Below are positions 1-8,943 of a stretch of 64,000 nucleotides of DNA, piece after piece. Numbering within the stretch: position 1 is the first letter of the stretch; the number at the start of each line of letters is the position of its first letter. The DNA lies in assembly GCA_002702065.1 (NCBI GenBank), contig NZXX01000001.1:2480001-2544000 (forward strand). Direction: 5' to 3'. The notes under the pieces are model-generated. The model was not told the origin of the DNA, did not search any database, and saw only the letters and a program-made list of their open reading frames with translations. A program made the translations under genes and the position numbers. Source of the DNA: Anaerolineaceae bacterium (GTDB taxonomy: Bacteria > Chloroflexota > Anaerolineae > Aggregatilineales > Phototrophicaceae).

Positions 1-1
1 G

Positions 2-1003
2 CAGGGCATTTCAGACCCTGGTTTCCGTGATCTGGCTCAACAGGCACAGCCCGGCACCGCTGCACCGCCTACCCCGACATTGCTTGGTAATCTGATGCCC
101 TTCATTATCGGTGGCATCGTGATGGTAGTGATCACCGTCGTGGTATCACTGCTCGGCAAAATCCTGATTTACCCCAATCTCATTGAACCCATTCTGCGCA
201 GGCGCAGTGGTGGGGTCGCCGCCTCTGATGAAGCGACCCAGCGAACCATCGACGCCATGCGAGCGGCCCGTGCCGCCGAAGCGAAAGCCAAGGAATCCGC
301 CTCACCGGTCGATGCAGAACTTGGCCCACCCGTCACGCGCAAGATGTCGGTTTACCTGATGGGGCGCGGACAATATGACGATTCGTTCGAGGTGGAAGAT
401 TCAAACGGCATGTTCCTCGGCGAATGTGGCGCGGCGATCTCCGAAACGCTGGGCGATGGTGAACCCGCCAAAGTCACGGCGATCGAAGTCTGGTTGTTCG
501 ACAAGGATGACTTCGTTCGCACCCTGACCGGCGTTTTTGCCACCGAACACGCCTACAACGACCCGGCCTTGCGCAGCAAGCTGGAAACCAAAGGTAATAT
601 CGTCCTGATGCAGCCGGGCGCGGTCGTTACGCTGGATACCAACACGCTCCGCTTGCAGGCGCGCATTGTCGAAATGGAATACGGTCAGGGCCCGCTGCCA
701 CCCAACAGCTTCCTCCAGAAAGCCACCATCGAAGTGGCCGTCTGGCAAAAAGCCGGAGCTGCGGTGCCCGCCGGGCAGACCGCTGCTGCGCCCAAGCCAG
801 CTGCGCAGGAAGCGGATTATGGCAACTTCCCGACGCCACCAACTCGACCGGCGACTCCGGCAATGCCCCCGGCGTACAACCCGCCACCGGCGAATTTACC
901 GGGCGCACAACCGGCTCAACAACCCAGCCCACCCCGGCAGCAACCACCACCGCCCGAAGACGATCCATTTGGCGGAACTGGTGACTTTACCCCCATTGGT
1001 TAA
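2..1003 (+). CDS. Membrane-anchored protein of unknown function, 5' end outside window
   Basis: The reading frame is open from base 2, so the gene starts before the window; an internal TTG at 80 is not needed as a start. The visible part has a short Pro/Ala/Gln-rich stretch, then one strong membrane helix (about residues 27-52 of the visible chain), a charged linker, a compact domain of about 130 residues with alternating hydrophobic strands, and a C-terminal tail of about 75 residues dominated by Pro, Ala and Gln that ends in acidic residues. The layout suggests a single-pass membrane protein with a folded cytoplasmic domain and a disordered tail. I do not recognise the family. A strong terminator follows the stop, and greA converges on it from the right. 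Confidence 0.75.
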   Translation, partial: QGISDPGFRDLAQQAQPGTAAPPTPTLLGNLMPFIIGGIVMVVITVVVSLLGKILIYPNLIEPILRRRSGGVAASDEATQRTIDAMRAARAAEAKAKESASPVDAELGPPVTRKMSVYLMGRGQYDDSFEVEDSNGMFLGECGAAISETLGDGEPAKVTAIEVWLFDKDDFVRTLTGVFATEHAYNDPALRSKLETKGNIVLMQPGAVVTLDTNTLRLQARIVEMEYGQGPLPPNSFLQKATIEVAVWQKAGAAVPAGQTAAAPKPAAQEADYGNFPTPPTRPATPAMPPAYNPPPANLPGAQPAQQPSPPRQQPPPPEDDPFGGTGDFTPIG

Positions 1004-1010
1004 AACACAA

Positions 1011-1037
1011 ACGCCCCGGCTAGCTTCGGGGCGTTTT
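1011..1037 (+). terminator. Rho-independent terminator
   Basis: An 8-bp GC-rich stem (1011-1018 with 1027-1034, arms ACGCCCCG and CGGGGCGT) with an 8-nt loop runs into a short T-run. It lies 7 bases after the stop of the preceding gene. Confidence 0.85.
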
Positions 1038-1068
1038 CTATTGAGTTTCTTGAAGACTGGCGACGTCG

Positions 1069-1536
1069 TCAGCCAATCTTTCGAATCTTGAATTTGGTTA
1101 CCCCGCCGGGTGTTTCAACCTGTACCGTAGCGCCCTTCTTCTGGCCCAGCAAAGCGGAGCCGATGGGGCTTTCGTGCGAAATCTTGCCTTCACGGGGGTT
1201 GGCTTCGGCAGCGCCTACAATCATGTAGGTTTCGTCATCGTCCGTCCCCTCTTCGCGGATGGTGACTTCGCTGCCCAAAGAGACGACGTCTTTTGCGCCG
1301 CCCGTTTGAATGATAACGGCAGATCGCAACACATTCTCCAGGTACTGAATCCGCCCTTCGACGAAAGCCTGTTGCTCTCGCGTATCATGATAATCCGCAT
1401 TTTCCTTCAGATCACCCTGAGCTACCGCTTCTTTCAGTTTCTGGGCCAATTCCGGGCGTTTGACCTGGATCAGTCGATCCAGTTCCTGCTGCAATTCCGC
1501 GGCACCTTCTTGCGTCAAATAGGATGATTCTGTCAT
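1069..1536 (-). CDS. greA: Transcription elongation factor GreA
   Basis: This 155-residue protein has the usual GreA length and layout. An N-terminal antiparallel coiled coil (residues 1-77) carries the acidic tip motif DLKENADYH near residues 43-51, which reaches through the RNA polymerase secondary channel. A C-terminal FKBP-like globular domain follows, with the typical ending in which the IGSALLGQKKG segment precedes the last strands. GreA stimulates transcript cleavage in backtracked RNA polymerase and rescues stalled elongation. The ATG at 1536 is preceded by a GAGGTG ribosome binding site with 5-base spacing. It lies 50 bases downstream of the metallo-beta-lactamase-fold gene on the same strand and may be cotranscribed with it. 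Confidence 0.97.
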   Translation of the reverse strand: MTESSYLTQEGAAELQQELDRLIQVKRPELAQKLKEAVAQGDLKENADYHDTREQQAFVEGRIQYLENVLRSAVIIQTGGAKDVVSLGSEVTIREEGTDDDETYMIVGAAEANPREGKISHESPIGSALLGQKKGATVQVETPGGVTKFKIRKIG

Positions 1537-1586
1537 AGTGTCACCTCATTACTCAATGATGCGGATCAAAAGCATAGACGATGCTG

Positions 1587-2420
1587 CTAGGGCTGCTGCA
1601 CGAGTTCCCGCCGCTGTTGGGCCAGCATCCGTACATTCTGGCGATGAAGCTGCTCCGCTTCCCCGTTGAGAAGAATACGGCTTTTGCCACATTTTTCAAT
1701 ATGCACCCCTTCGAGCGGTGTACCGGACATCAATGCTTTGTCCACCGATTGTTGTAAGCGCTCCAGATAATCGAGATCACTCTTGATCTTCTCGTCAATC
1801 TCGCCCCGCAGAATCACTTCGCCATGCCCTTGCACAATGTTCTCGTACTGATTATTTTGTAGGCTGCGCAGCGACTCGACAAAGTCATCAAAGCTGCCAT
1901 CGACAAAATATGGCAGGGGCATCAGCGTGTCAGCCGCCAGCAAGACGCGATCTTCGGGAATGTAACAAACAATTGAATCCGGGCTGTGGCCGGGTGAGTG
2001 TCGCAATTGAAAAGTCTTATTGCCCACATACATCGTCATCTCGCCGGATTCAAAAACAATATCCGGCAGCACGAGTTCGACATCGCGCAGTTCGTCGGAA
2101 CTGGCTTTGGCTTTTTCCAGGCTCACACGTCCACGCTGGTCCAGCAGGGTCCGACACAAAGCATGACTGACCACATGTGCGCCACTCAGAAAACAGGTAC
2201 CCATCGTATGATCAGCGTGAAAATGGGTATTGATAACGTAAATAATCTCTTTTCCCAGGCGATTTTCGACGAAGCGTTTGATCTGACGGGTTTCCTCCGG
2301 ATACACAAGGGTATCGACCAGAACCGCCCCGTCCGTCGTAATCACGACACTGGCTGTGACCTGGGCATAAAGATCACTCGTAAACACATATATGTCATCT
2401 GCGACGCGTTCTCGCTGCAC
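1587..2420 (-). CDS. Metallo-beta-lactamase-fold hydrolase
   Basis: The 277-residue protein carries the zinc-binding HxHxDH motif as THFHADH (about residues 61-67), a second metal ligand region in the HSPGHSPD segment, and a C-terminal GHGEVI histidine. This is the core of the MBL superfamily (glyoxalase II, quinoprotein-relay and thioesterase-like hydrolases). The closest general resemblance is to the SoxH/quinoprotein-relay-like group, but the substrate cannot be read from sequence. Translation probably begins at the GTG at 2420, with GAGG about 13 bases upstream. An ATG slightly further upstream runs into a stop after two codons. It is divergent from the SH3/CARDB binding protein and lies upstream of greA. 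Confidence 0.88.
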   Translation of the reverse strand: MQRERVADDIYVFTSDLYAQVTASVVITTDGAVLVDTLVYPEETRQIKRFVENRLGKEIIYVINTHFHADHTMGTCFLSGAHVVSHALCRTLLDQRGRVSLEKAKASSDELRDVELVLPDIVFESGEMTMYVGNKTFQLRHSPGHSPDSIVCYIPEDRVLLAADTLMPLPYFVDGSFDDFVESLRSLQNNQYENIVQGHGEVILRGEIDEKIKSDLDYLERLQQSVDKALMSGTPLEGVHIEKCGKSRILLNGEAEQLHRQNVRMLAQQRRELVQQP

Positions 2421-2574
2421 GAGTTAGCTATTACCTCATGACCAACTCAGGCTCAATTGTCGTGCAAGTATAGTCTGTCGCAGGGTGAAATTCAAGTCAA
2501 CACGCCGGACTACGTGTAAAATAGAGCTAGCTAATGATTTATCGGCAACAGCTAACGGCAAGAGGAGTTTAGTT

Positions 2575-4695
2575 ATGCGACGAATACGATTTATCTCATT
2601 TTATCTAATGGTTATGGTTTTACTGGTGATTCCTACGGTCCGGGCACAGCAGCCCGTCTTTCGGATCGGTGTACTCGATGATGAGCTGGGCCCCATCACA
2701 AAAGGCGCCCGACTAGCCGTGCAGGAAATTAACGCAGCCGGCGGCGTCCGCGGGGCGGATGGCACCTTTTTTACGCTGGAATTGATCGTCCAGCCGACCG
2801 ATAACGGGCTGACGATGGCATCGGCTGTGGAGAATCTCAACCAGGCCAACATCATCGCAGCACTTGGCCCGGCCACCAGTGCTGAGGTCCTCAACAATCT
2901 GGCCTTGCTGCAAAACCTGAGTGTGCCCGTGTTTACCCCGGCCACCAACGACAGCATTCTCATCAATGACACCACCGACCGGCTGTTCCGTTCGCGGGCG
3001 GCCCAGGTGCTTCAGGGGCAGGCACTCGCCTCGTATCTGGTCAACGACCGTAACCTCAGTTCAATCACGGTGGTTCAGCTTGATGTCGAGAGCACCGACA
3101 ATGTCGTCAGCTTTTCCAGTGCCTTGCAAGGGCTGGGTGTTTCACCACAGATGTTACTGCTGGAATCGCAGGTGACCGAGCTGGCAACCACGATCATTCA
3201 AAACAACCCGCAGGTGGCGGCCATATATGGCACCCCGGAACTCGCCAACGAGCTGATCAACACACTGCGACAGAGCGGATGGGCGGGGGTCATCACCTAC
3301 GATCAGGCAACCAGCGCGCAAGCCGTTGAAGAAATCCCCATCAGTCTGCGTGTCGGGATGCTGACAACCACGACATGGCCCTATACGGCTGTCGATGCCA
3401 GCAGCGATACGTTCCTGGGCAACTATGTTCGCAACTTTGGCGAAGTACCGTCACCGCTGGCCGCTGCGACTTATGATGCCGTCAATCTGCTGGCCGTTGC
3501 CATCGGGCAGCCCGGCGATCTGCTGAGCAACCTGCCCCGCCTGGACAATATTCAAGGCGTACAGGGTGTCCTGCGCCCTGCGCAGCTCAGCCCCGGCGAG
3601 ACCAGCAATACCGTCGCAGTGGTTCAGTTGAATGAATATGGTGTCCCGCGCGTGGCAGCACGCTATGCGGGTGGCGTCCGGCTACCGGACGAAGGCCCCG
3701 CGCTGGCGACGCCCACCCCGATTGCAACAGCAACACCCGATGGTGTCGTGGCAACCGTGACGGGTCGTCCATTCCAGAATGTCCGCAGCGGCCCCAGCAC
3801 GCAGTTCGAGGTCCTCGGCGAACTCAACGAGAATGAAACTGTCCGCGTCATTGGCACCAACCGGGGCAACACCTGGATTGTCATCGACTATCGTGGCCGC
3901 CAGGGCTGGATGTCAGCCGGAATCATGGAAATCTTTGGCGACCTGGATACCGTGCCGATCATTGATTCGCCACCCACCCCAACCCCGGTGGCCACCGCCA
4001 CCGACACACCGCCGCAGGAAGCGGATATTGTGATCGAAGCCGCATCATCGTCGCCATCACCGATTATTGCCGGGCAGAACTTCAGCGTGAATGTCGTGGT
4101 TCGCAATCAGGGTAATTCCAATGCCGGCGCATTCGCGATTGCTGCCACCTTCCCGCCCAATAACCTCTATGCATCCGCCAATATTCCGGGGCTGGCTGCT
4201 GGGCAGGCAATAACCGCAACACTCAGCGGCACCCTCAATAACACAGGCTTCTACAGTGTCATCGTTGTTGCAGACCTGAACAACACCGTTGCCGAAGGAC
4301 CGGGCGAAGCCAACAATTCAGCTTTTTCGTTCACCTACTCTGTTGACAAGCCGATCATTCGTCAGACAACGGCCTCGCTCAATTCCGGCGATACGCTGGA
4401 CCTCGAAGGCAATGCGGTGCAGGGTGATGTCAACTGGAACGGCAGCGGGTCTGGCGCCAAGCTGGATGCGCTTTTTGGGGCAAAACTGGGGATCATCAAC
4501 AATGTCACGCTCAGCAGCGTCCATTGGGACCTGATCAATCCATCCATCGTCAATCAGAACAGCATTCCACGCACGTCCATGAACTCAGGCACCATCATCG
4601 GCGTCATCACAGCTGACGGCAACCGCGGTGTGCTGCGCGTGGATGATATTCCGGGTGACCAGCTTCAGGTCACATTACGCGTTTACCAGAACTAA
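2575..4695 (+). CDS. Secreted periplasmic-binding-like protein with SH3b and CARDB domains
   Basis: The ATG at 2575 follows an AAGAGGAG ribosome binding site and starts a classical signal peptide (residues 1-24, hydrophobic core then VRA-Q). An in-frame GTG at 2485 lacks these features. The 706-residue product holds a type-I periplasmic-binding domain of the Leu/Ile/Val class (about 28-365), a bacterial SH3 domain (about 391-462, with the NVRSGPS signature), a Pro/Thr linker, a CARDB-like beta-sandwich (about 483-590) and a further C-terminal region. There are no ABC permease or ATPase genes next to it, so it is probably a surface ligand-binding or adhesive protein rather than an importer component. 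A small hairpin follows the stop, and the M23 lipoprotein gene converges on it. Confidence 0.85.
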   Translation: MRRIRFISFYLMVMVLLVIPTVRAQQPVFRIGVLDDELGPITKGARLAVQEINAAGGVRGADGTFFTLELIVQPTDNGLTMASAVENLNQANIIAALGPATSAEVLNNLALLQNLSVPVFTPATNDSILINDTTDRLFRSRAAQVLQGQALASYLVNDRNLSSITVVQLDVESTDNVVSFSSALQGLGVSPQMLLLESQVTELATTIIQNNPQVAAIYGTPELANELINTLRQSGWAGVITYDQATSAQAVEEIPISLRVGMLTTTTWPYTAVDASSDTFLGNYVRNFGEVPSPLAAATYDAVNLLAVAIGQPGDLLSNLPRLDNIQGVQGVLRPAQLSPGETSNTVAVVQLNEYGVPRVAARYAGGVRLPDEGPALATPTPIATATPDGVVATVTGRPFQNVRSGPSTQFEVLGELNENETVRVIGTNRGNTWIVIDYRGRQGWMSAGIMEIFGDLDTVPIIDSPPTPTPVATATDTPPQEADIVIEAASSSPSPIIAGQNFSVNVVVRNQGNSNAGAFAIAATFPPNNLYASANIPGLAAGQAITATLSGTLNNTGFYSVIVVADLNNTVAEGPGEANNSAFSFTYSVDKPIIRQTTASLNSGDTLDLEGNAVQGDVNWNGSGSGAKLDALFGAKLGIINNVTLSSVHWDLINPSIVNQNSIPRTSMNSGTIIGVITADGNRGVLRVDDIPGDQLQVTLRVYQN

Positions 4696-4710
4696 GACGT
4701 TATCGACAAC

Positions 4711-4737
4711 AGGGGTGCAGCTGCTGGCTGTGCCCCT
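4711..4737. other. Hairpin between convergent genes
   Basis: An 11-bp imperfect stem (4711-4721 with 4727-4737, two G-T wobbles) with a 5-base loop lies between the two convergent stops. There is no clear T-run on either side, so it is at best a weak bidirectional terminator. Confidence 0.35.
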
Positions 4738-5858
4738 TACGGCTTGAGTTGAACGTCGATCCAGGTGGTCTGGTCCGGATAAATGTAAATCGTCTCGCGA
4801 AAGCGCACACGACCGTTGTCCGTCACCGACACTTCATAATAATTGGCGGGCAGATCGCCGAGCGTGAAGTTCTCGCCAAATGCAGGGTCGGCGTTCACGG
4901 TGTCACCAGCATAGGTGAAGGCATACCGCTGAATATCGGTAGAGCGAACCTGAAGCGTGGCTTCGCGCAGGATATTGCCGCTGGCATCAGTCACCAGACC
5001 GGCTAAGGTGCCAAACTTGAAAAACGGATAAATCCACAGTTCAGGGTTACGCGTCGCACCAAAGTCAAATTGATTGCCGACCCGCACTTCGAAATGCAGG
5101 TGCGGCCCCTGTGCAATACCACTATCGCCGACCTTGCCGATCTGCGTGCCACGCTCAATCCGCTGCCCATTCTCCACCTCAACCCGATCCATATGCCCGT
5201 ATAACGTGAAAACGGGCTGCCCTTCTGGCGACTGGAAATCGTGCTGGATAACCACCAGGTTGCCATAATAATTGAGGGTCGGACCAAATTGCGAAGACGC
5301 GTCGGTTCCGGCATGTACGACAGTCCCGGTGGCTGCCGCCAGAATAGGTGTGCCGCGCGGATTCACAAACTCGACCCCGTGATGAACCTGCAAGCGCCCA
5401 CCGGACGTGCCGCCGTAGGGATACGTTCGATCCACCCAATTGACTCCCCCATCAGCAATGGGCCGGTAAAGCCGGTAATGATCGTCAATCTCCGCAGCCG
5501 GGTTTGCCGGGGGTGGTGTCCAGGTCGGTGGCCCTTCGGTGACAGTGCTGTCGTTGGTGGGCAAGGTGCCGATGACAAGCGTTGGACTTGGCGTGAACGT
5601 TGTCGTTGGGGTTGGCGTCCGGGACGGCGTGACGGTCAGCGTTGCCGTCGGCGTGCGGGTCTGGGTGGGCGTCGATGTCGGCGTCGGCGTCAGCGTGGAC
5701 ATATCGGCAGTCGGCACGGCTGTGCCCTGCTGCGCCACTTTGACCGGCTCATCAGCAGGCAATGTTACCGCAAACGGGGTGACACGATTAGAAGTCTGGC
5801 AGGCGGCTAAACTCATCAGCCCTGCCAGACACAGAAACTTCAATTTACTGATCGTCAT
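4737..5858 (-). CDS. M23-family peptidase lipoprotein
   Basis: The N-terminus is a lipoprotein signal peptide with lipobox SLAAC (Cys20), so the mature protein should be lipid-anchored outside the membrane. Residues about 50-100 are a Thr/Pro-rich stalk. The catalytic domain (about 150-260) is LytM/M23-like: an HHGVEF first zinc-ligand region, a GTVVHAG strand, LYGHM, and the C-terminal HLHFEVR motif. The usual HxxxD aspartate reads as Glu here, which is unusual but conservative. The last ~100 residues form a beta-rich domain of the carboxypeptidase-regulatory type. The expected role is cutting or remodelling cross-linked cell-wall peptide. It overlaps the upstream stalk-protein gene by 14 bases, so the two are very likely cotranscribed. 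Confidence 0.9.
   Translation of the reverse strand: MTISKLKFLCLAGLMSLAACQTSNRVTPFAVTLPADEPVKVAQQGTAVPTADMSTLTPTPTSTPTQTRTPTATLTVTPSRTPTPTTTFTPSPTLVIGTLPTNDSTVTEGPPTWTPPPANPAAEIDDHYRLYRPIADGGVNWVDRTYPYGGTSGGRLQVHHGVEFVNPRGTPILAAATGTVVHAGTDASSQFGPTLNYYGNLVVIQHDFQSPEGQPVFTLYGHMDRVEVENGQRIERGTQIGKVGDSGIAQGPHLHFEVRVGNQFDFGATRNPELWIYPFFKFGTLAGLVTDASGNILREATLQVRSTDIQRYAFTYAGDTVNADPAFGENFTLGDLPANYYEVSVTDNGRVRFRETIYIYPDQTTWIDVQLKP
5560..5700. repeat. Degenerate short repeat encoding a Thr/Pro stalk
   Basis: This is a low-complexity stretch with a repeated GTCGGCGT-like unit on the plus strand. On the minus strand it encodes [13 protein letters not shown] sequence in the M23 lipoprotein. Confidence 0.7.
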
Positions 5859-7974
5859 GGTCGATAAATGTCGGTGGTTGTACAGGCGGTTTTGGCGGAA
5901 GATTCTTTGGCAGCGGCTGGCGGCTCAATTCGACCAGCACATCCTCATCAATTTCGCGGCCATTGTAGCGTTCAAACAAAGGCATATTTTCGGCAGGGTC
6001 CACCGCATAACGCCAGCGGCGGTTGCCGGTTTCGCGCAGCATCGAACGGCACGAATCGCAGCGGACAATCCGCCGGGGTCGTGGAATACCCAGCAAGCGC
6101 GATTGTCTGTTTTCCACATGCAGGTTGCCACGCTGGCAAACCGGGCATTGGTCCACCACAAACCCTGCGGCGTAGCGATCCACAGCGGCGAGGCCGCGCA
6201 GATAAAGCGCAATATAGCTGATAACCGCCAATACCCCCATGCCACCAATGATCGCTTCCAGCGGCAGGCGTCCACCAGCATCGCCCGAAGGTTCAACCAC
6301 ATCCGGAATCAGCGTTGGCGGGGGCGGTGTTACCGCGCCAATAGCCGCCGCCGGTGTCTCCGTCGCGGGCACCGCAGTCGGTTCTGACTCCGTGCTGGTG
6401 GGGGCCGGTGTGCGGGTCAATGTCTCGGTGGCTGTCGCGGCACGGGTGGCCGTCATCGTCGCTGTCGCTGTCTGCGTTGGCGAAGCGGTGGCAGTCACCG
6501 TCGAGGTATCCGTTGCCGTAGCGGTGCTGGTCAAACTCGGTGTAGGTGTCGGTGTATTGCTCGGTCTACGAGTGGGTACGGGTGTCCGGCTGGCGCGCGG
6601 CGTTGAGGACAACGTGGGAGCAGCCAGTATGCTCTGCTGAACAAATGTTGCAGTTATATCCGGCGTATCGGTCGACAATGGCGTCAAGGTTGGTTCAGCC
6701 GTATCCGTCATGATCTCCGTTGGTGTTGAGGTCATCGTCACCGTGTTTGTCGGCGTGTCCGACGGTGTAGACGTCAAGGTCGATGTCGGCTCATCGGTTG
6801 CTGTCGGCGCGGGTGTGTCTGAATCAGTCGCCGTAGGCTGGGGCGTCTCCGACGGTGTGGCCGTAGATGTCAAAGTCGACGTCGGTTCATCCGTCGCCGA
6901 GGGGGTTATGGTCTGGGTTGCGGTCGGCGTTTCCGTATGGGTTGCGGTCGGTGTTGAGGTATTTGTCGCCGTAGCAGTCGCCGTTTCGGTGGGCAGTGGC
7001 GTATCCGTCGCCGATGCCGTTGGCGTCACAGTGACGGTCGCTGTTTGCGTTGGCGTGCTGGTCTCTGTTGGAGCCTCAGTCGCGGTAACCGTTGCCGTGT
7101 CCGTTGGCAAAGGTGTGAGCGTGTTGGTAAGGGTCGCTGTGGGCGTATCCGTTGGCATGAACGTCGAGGTGGCGGTTTCGGTCGCGGTCGACGTAGGCGT
7201 TGCGGTACGGGTGGCTGTGGCCGTCATGGTCGGCGTATCGGACGGTGTCAACGTAGGCGTATAGGTCGATGTTGGCGTCGCTGTGGCTGTCGGAGTCGGC
7301 GTCAGAGTCGGGGTGTCACTGGGTGTATAGGTTGCGGACGGCGTCAGTGCATCTTCTTCCAGCACCGGCAGGTCATCCAGGTCATCCACCCATCGAACCA
7401 GATTGGTCGCAATCCAGCCGAAGCCATCACCAAACCGAAACATAATCCATGAGCCATCGCTGTTCTGGCCCACCGGTTCTTCGATAACCGTGCCGCTTTC
7501 CAGGGTATCCAAACGCAGATAACTGCGCCCCGGTCCGGCACGGACAAATGCACCCTGCGGGCCAACCTCCACCCAGTTACCTGCGGGCGTGGGCGTCGGA
7601 AAAAACGGCGTGGCAGTTTCGGGGCCAGGGATGGGGCTTGGGGTCAGGTTATCCGCATCAACCACCGGCAGCGAGTCGATGTCCTCCACCCAGAACGCCA
7701 GATCGCGCCGAATCCAGCCAAAGCCGGTGTAATAAGCGATCATCACCCAGCTGCTGTCCGCGTTGCGTCCGACCGGGCGAACCACATCGCCTTCAACCAG
7801 ACTGCCTACCGGGATATACAAACGGCCCGGCCCGCCGCGCACATAAATGTCCGCCACAATCACCGTGCTGTTCACCGGCAAAGGCGATGCTTCCGGCGTA
7901 ATCGTGGTCTGCGCATCGGCGTACGCTGTCACCAATAACAGGCTCAGAATCAGCAGCCAGGGTGCGAGCTTCAA
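5845..7974 (-). CDS. SH3b/Thr-rich stalk membrane protein with C-terminal zinc ribbon
   Basis: The 709-residue protein starts with a signal peptide ([14 protein letters not shown], cleavage near AYADA). Two bacterial SH3 domains follow (about 33-105 and 128-205, each with an RxGPGR signature and a GFGWI end), then about 330 residues of Thr/Ser/Pro/Ala repeats. One membrane helix (about 571-592) comes next, then a segment with paired cysteines CPVC (610-613) and CDSC (639-642) that should form a zinc ribbon. The predicted topology is SH3 domains and stalk outside, zinc ribbon inside. The function is unknown; SH3b domains commonly bind peptidoglycan. The gene lies upstream of, and overlaps, the M23 lipoprotein gene, which supports a joint cell-wall role. 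Confidence 0.82.
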   Translation of the reverse strand: MKLAPWLLILSLLLVTAYADAQTTITPEASPLPVNSTVIVADIYVRGGPGRLYIPVGSLVEGDVVRPVGRNADSSWVMIAYYTGFGWIRRDLAFWVEDIDSLPVVDADNLTPSPIPGPETATPFFPTPTPAGNWVEVGPQGAFVRAGPGRSYLRLDTLESGTVIEEPVGQNSDGSWIMFRFGDGFGWIATNLVRWVDDLDDLPVLEEDALTPSATYTPSDTPTLTPTPTATATPTSTYTPTLTPSDTPTMTATATRTATPTSTATETATSTFMPTDTPTATLTNTLTPLPTDTATVTATEAPTETSTPTQTATVTVTPTASATDTPLPTETATATATNTSTPTATHTETPTATQTITPSATDEPTSTLTSTATPSETPQPTATDSDTPAPTATDEPTSTLTSTPSDTPTNTVTMTSTPTEIMTDTAEPTLTPLSTDTPDITATFVQQSILAAPTLSSTPRASRTPVPTRRPSNTPTPTPSLTSTATATDTSTVTATASPTQTATATMTATRAATATETLTRTPAPTSTESEPTAVPATETPAAAIGAVTPPPPTLIPDVVEPSGDAGGRLPLEAIIGGMGVLAVISYIALYLRGLAAVDRYAAGFVVDQCPVCQRGNLHVENRQSRLLGIPRPRRIVRCDSCRSMLRETGNRRWRYAVDPAENMPLFERYNGREIDEDVLVELSRQPLPKNLPPKPPVQPPTFIDHDDQ
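6330..7340. repeat. About 1 kb low-complexity repeat encoding the Thr-rich stalk
   Basis: Near-continuous degenerate units of the GTCGGCGT / GTCGCTGT type run through this region. They have a codon-level period of about two residues (T-x, T-P, T-A, T-E). It is prone to slippage, so the length may vary between strains or assemblies. Confidence 0.8.
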
Positions 7975-8060
7975 GAGTCAGTGTCCCCGTCAGAAATTTG
8001 CGGCAATATAGTACCATGCCGGGAATATTCTACCAAATAGGCTTTTAGCACCCCCACCCC

Positions 8061-8720
8061 TTACGCCCCCGCCTCGACGACCGTAAACGTGAAGGGCGAT
8101 TCAAGCTGCGCCCCATTGGCAAACAACCGCACCGACCAGTTACCGGGAACCAGGTCTGTATCCGCCTGTGTAATCGAAAACCAGAGGCAGATTTCGGATG
8201 CGCCCTGTTGCAAAACAAAACTATCCCGGTAAACCTCGATGCCTTCTCGCTCCCACTGCGCGCTGAACTGAATCTGCGGTTCGAGATTAAAGGCACGCAG
8301 TGTGGCATAAATCGCGGCGACGTCTGATGAAAATGTAATCTGCGGGGAAACCACGCAGCCGTCCGCCTCGTTGACCCCTTGCGACAGGCCTGTTTTCATA
8401 AACCAGCGCTGGCCTGCTTCTGGCACACCCGCCCGCGTATCAGAGCCAACGACGACGCGCTGCTCTGGCGGGTCGCCCGCCCGCACCGTTGCCAAGAGCA
8501 CCTGATTGGACTGCCGCAGATTCGCTACTTCCGTCATGGCCGCCGCTGCCGTGACTGCGACCCGCTCACGGTCGGACTGGGCACTGGCGGCGATTTGGGT
8601 GGCTTCCAGGATAATTTGCTGATTTTCAGCCTGCAAGGTCGCAGGCATATCGGGTGCCGTGAACGATTGGCAGCCAGCAACCACCATCGCCACCACGCTC
8701 ATAAAAATGCAGATCTTCAC
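8061..8720 (-). CDS. Lipoprotein of unknown function
   Basis: Translation starts at a GTG (8720) with GGAG 7 bases upstream. The 219-residue product opens with a lipoprotein signal peptide whose lipobox is VVAGC (Cys17). A helical stretch follows (about 25-75, rich in Ala, Gln and Glu, possibly a coiled coil), then a beta-rich C-terminal domain of about 130 residues. Family not recognised. It is the upstream member of a three-gene minus-strand group with the stalk protein (87 bases downstream) and the M23 lipoprotein, all predicted to be exported. Confidence 0.75.
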   Translation of the reverse strand: MKICIFMSVVAMVVAGCQSFTAPDMPATLQAENQQIILEATQIAASAQSDRERVAVTAAAAMTEVANLRQSNQVLLATVRAGDPPEQRVVVGSDTRAGVPEAGQRWFMKTGLSQGVNEADGCVVSPQITFSSDVAAIYATLRAFNLEPQIQFSAQWEREGIEVYRDSFVLQQGASEICLWFSITQADTDLVPGNWSVRLFANGAQLESPFTFTVVEAGA

Positions 8721-8776
8721 CGTTTTACTCCACTATGCACAAGCTATTATACAAATTTCAATTCGATTAACGACAC

Positions 8777-8805
8777 TTGTCGCAGCACTCAAAATCTGCT
8801 ACTAT
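8777..8805 (+). promoter_or_regulatory. Sigma-70-type promoter for tRNA-Arg
   Basis: The -35 box TTGTCG (8777-8782) and -10 box TACTAT (8800-8805) are separated by 17 bases. The predicted start is about 5 bases before the mature tRNA 5' end at 8817. Confidence 0.7.
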
Positions 8806-8816
8806 GAGCGTCAAAT

Positions 8817-8888
8817 GCCCCCGTAGCTCAGAGGATAGAGCGTTGCCCTCCGGAGGCAGAAGCACAGGTTCGAGTCCTGTCGGGGGTA
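8817..8888 (+). tRNA. tRNA-Arg (anticodon CCG)
   Basis: A complete cloverleaf can be folded. The acceptor stem pairs 8817-8823 with 8881-8887 (G-U first pair). The D arm GCTC/GAGC lies at 8826-8841. The anticodon stem pairs 8843-8847 with 8855-8859 around the loop CTCCGGA, anticodon CCG at 8850-8852. The T arm ACAGG/CCTGT encloses TTCGAGT. Discriminator A is at 8888 and CCA is not encoded. It reads CGG arginine codons. Confidence 0.96.
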
Positions 8889-8893
8889 TACTG

Positions 8894-8926
8894 GCGAACC
8901 AGCAAAGCTTGTTGGTTCGCTTTTCA
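8894..8926 (+). terminator. Rho-independent terminator after tRNA-Arg
   Basis: A 12-bp stem (8894-8905 with 8909-8920, one G-T pair) with a 3-base loop is followed by TTTTCATTT, six bases after the tRNA. Confidence 0.85.
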
Positions 8927-8943
8927 TTTCATTGGGCAGCAAC

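Noticed and set aside
6330..7340. Possible CRISPR array or tandem-repeat locus
   Set aside because: The repeats are short, degenerate, in one coding frame and have no unique spacers; they encode the Thr-rich stalk.
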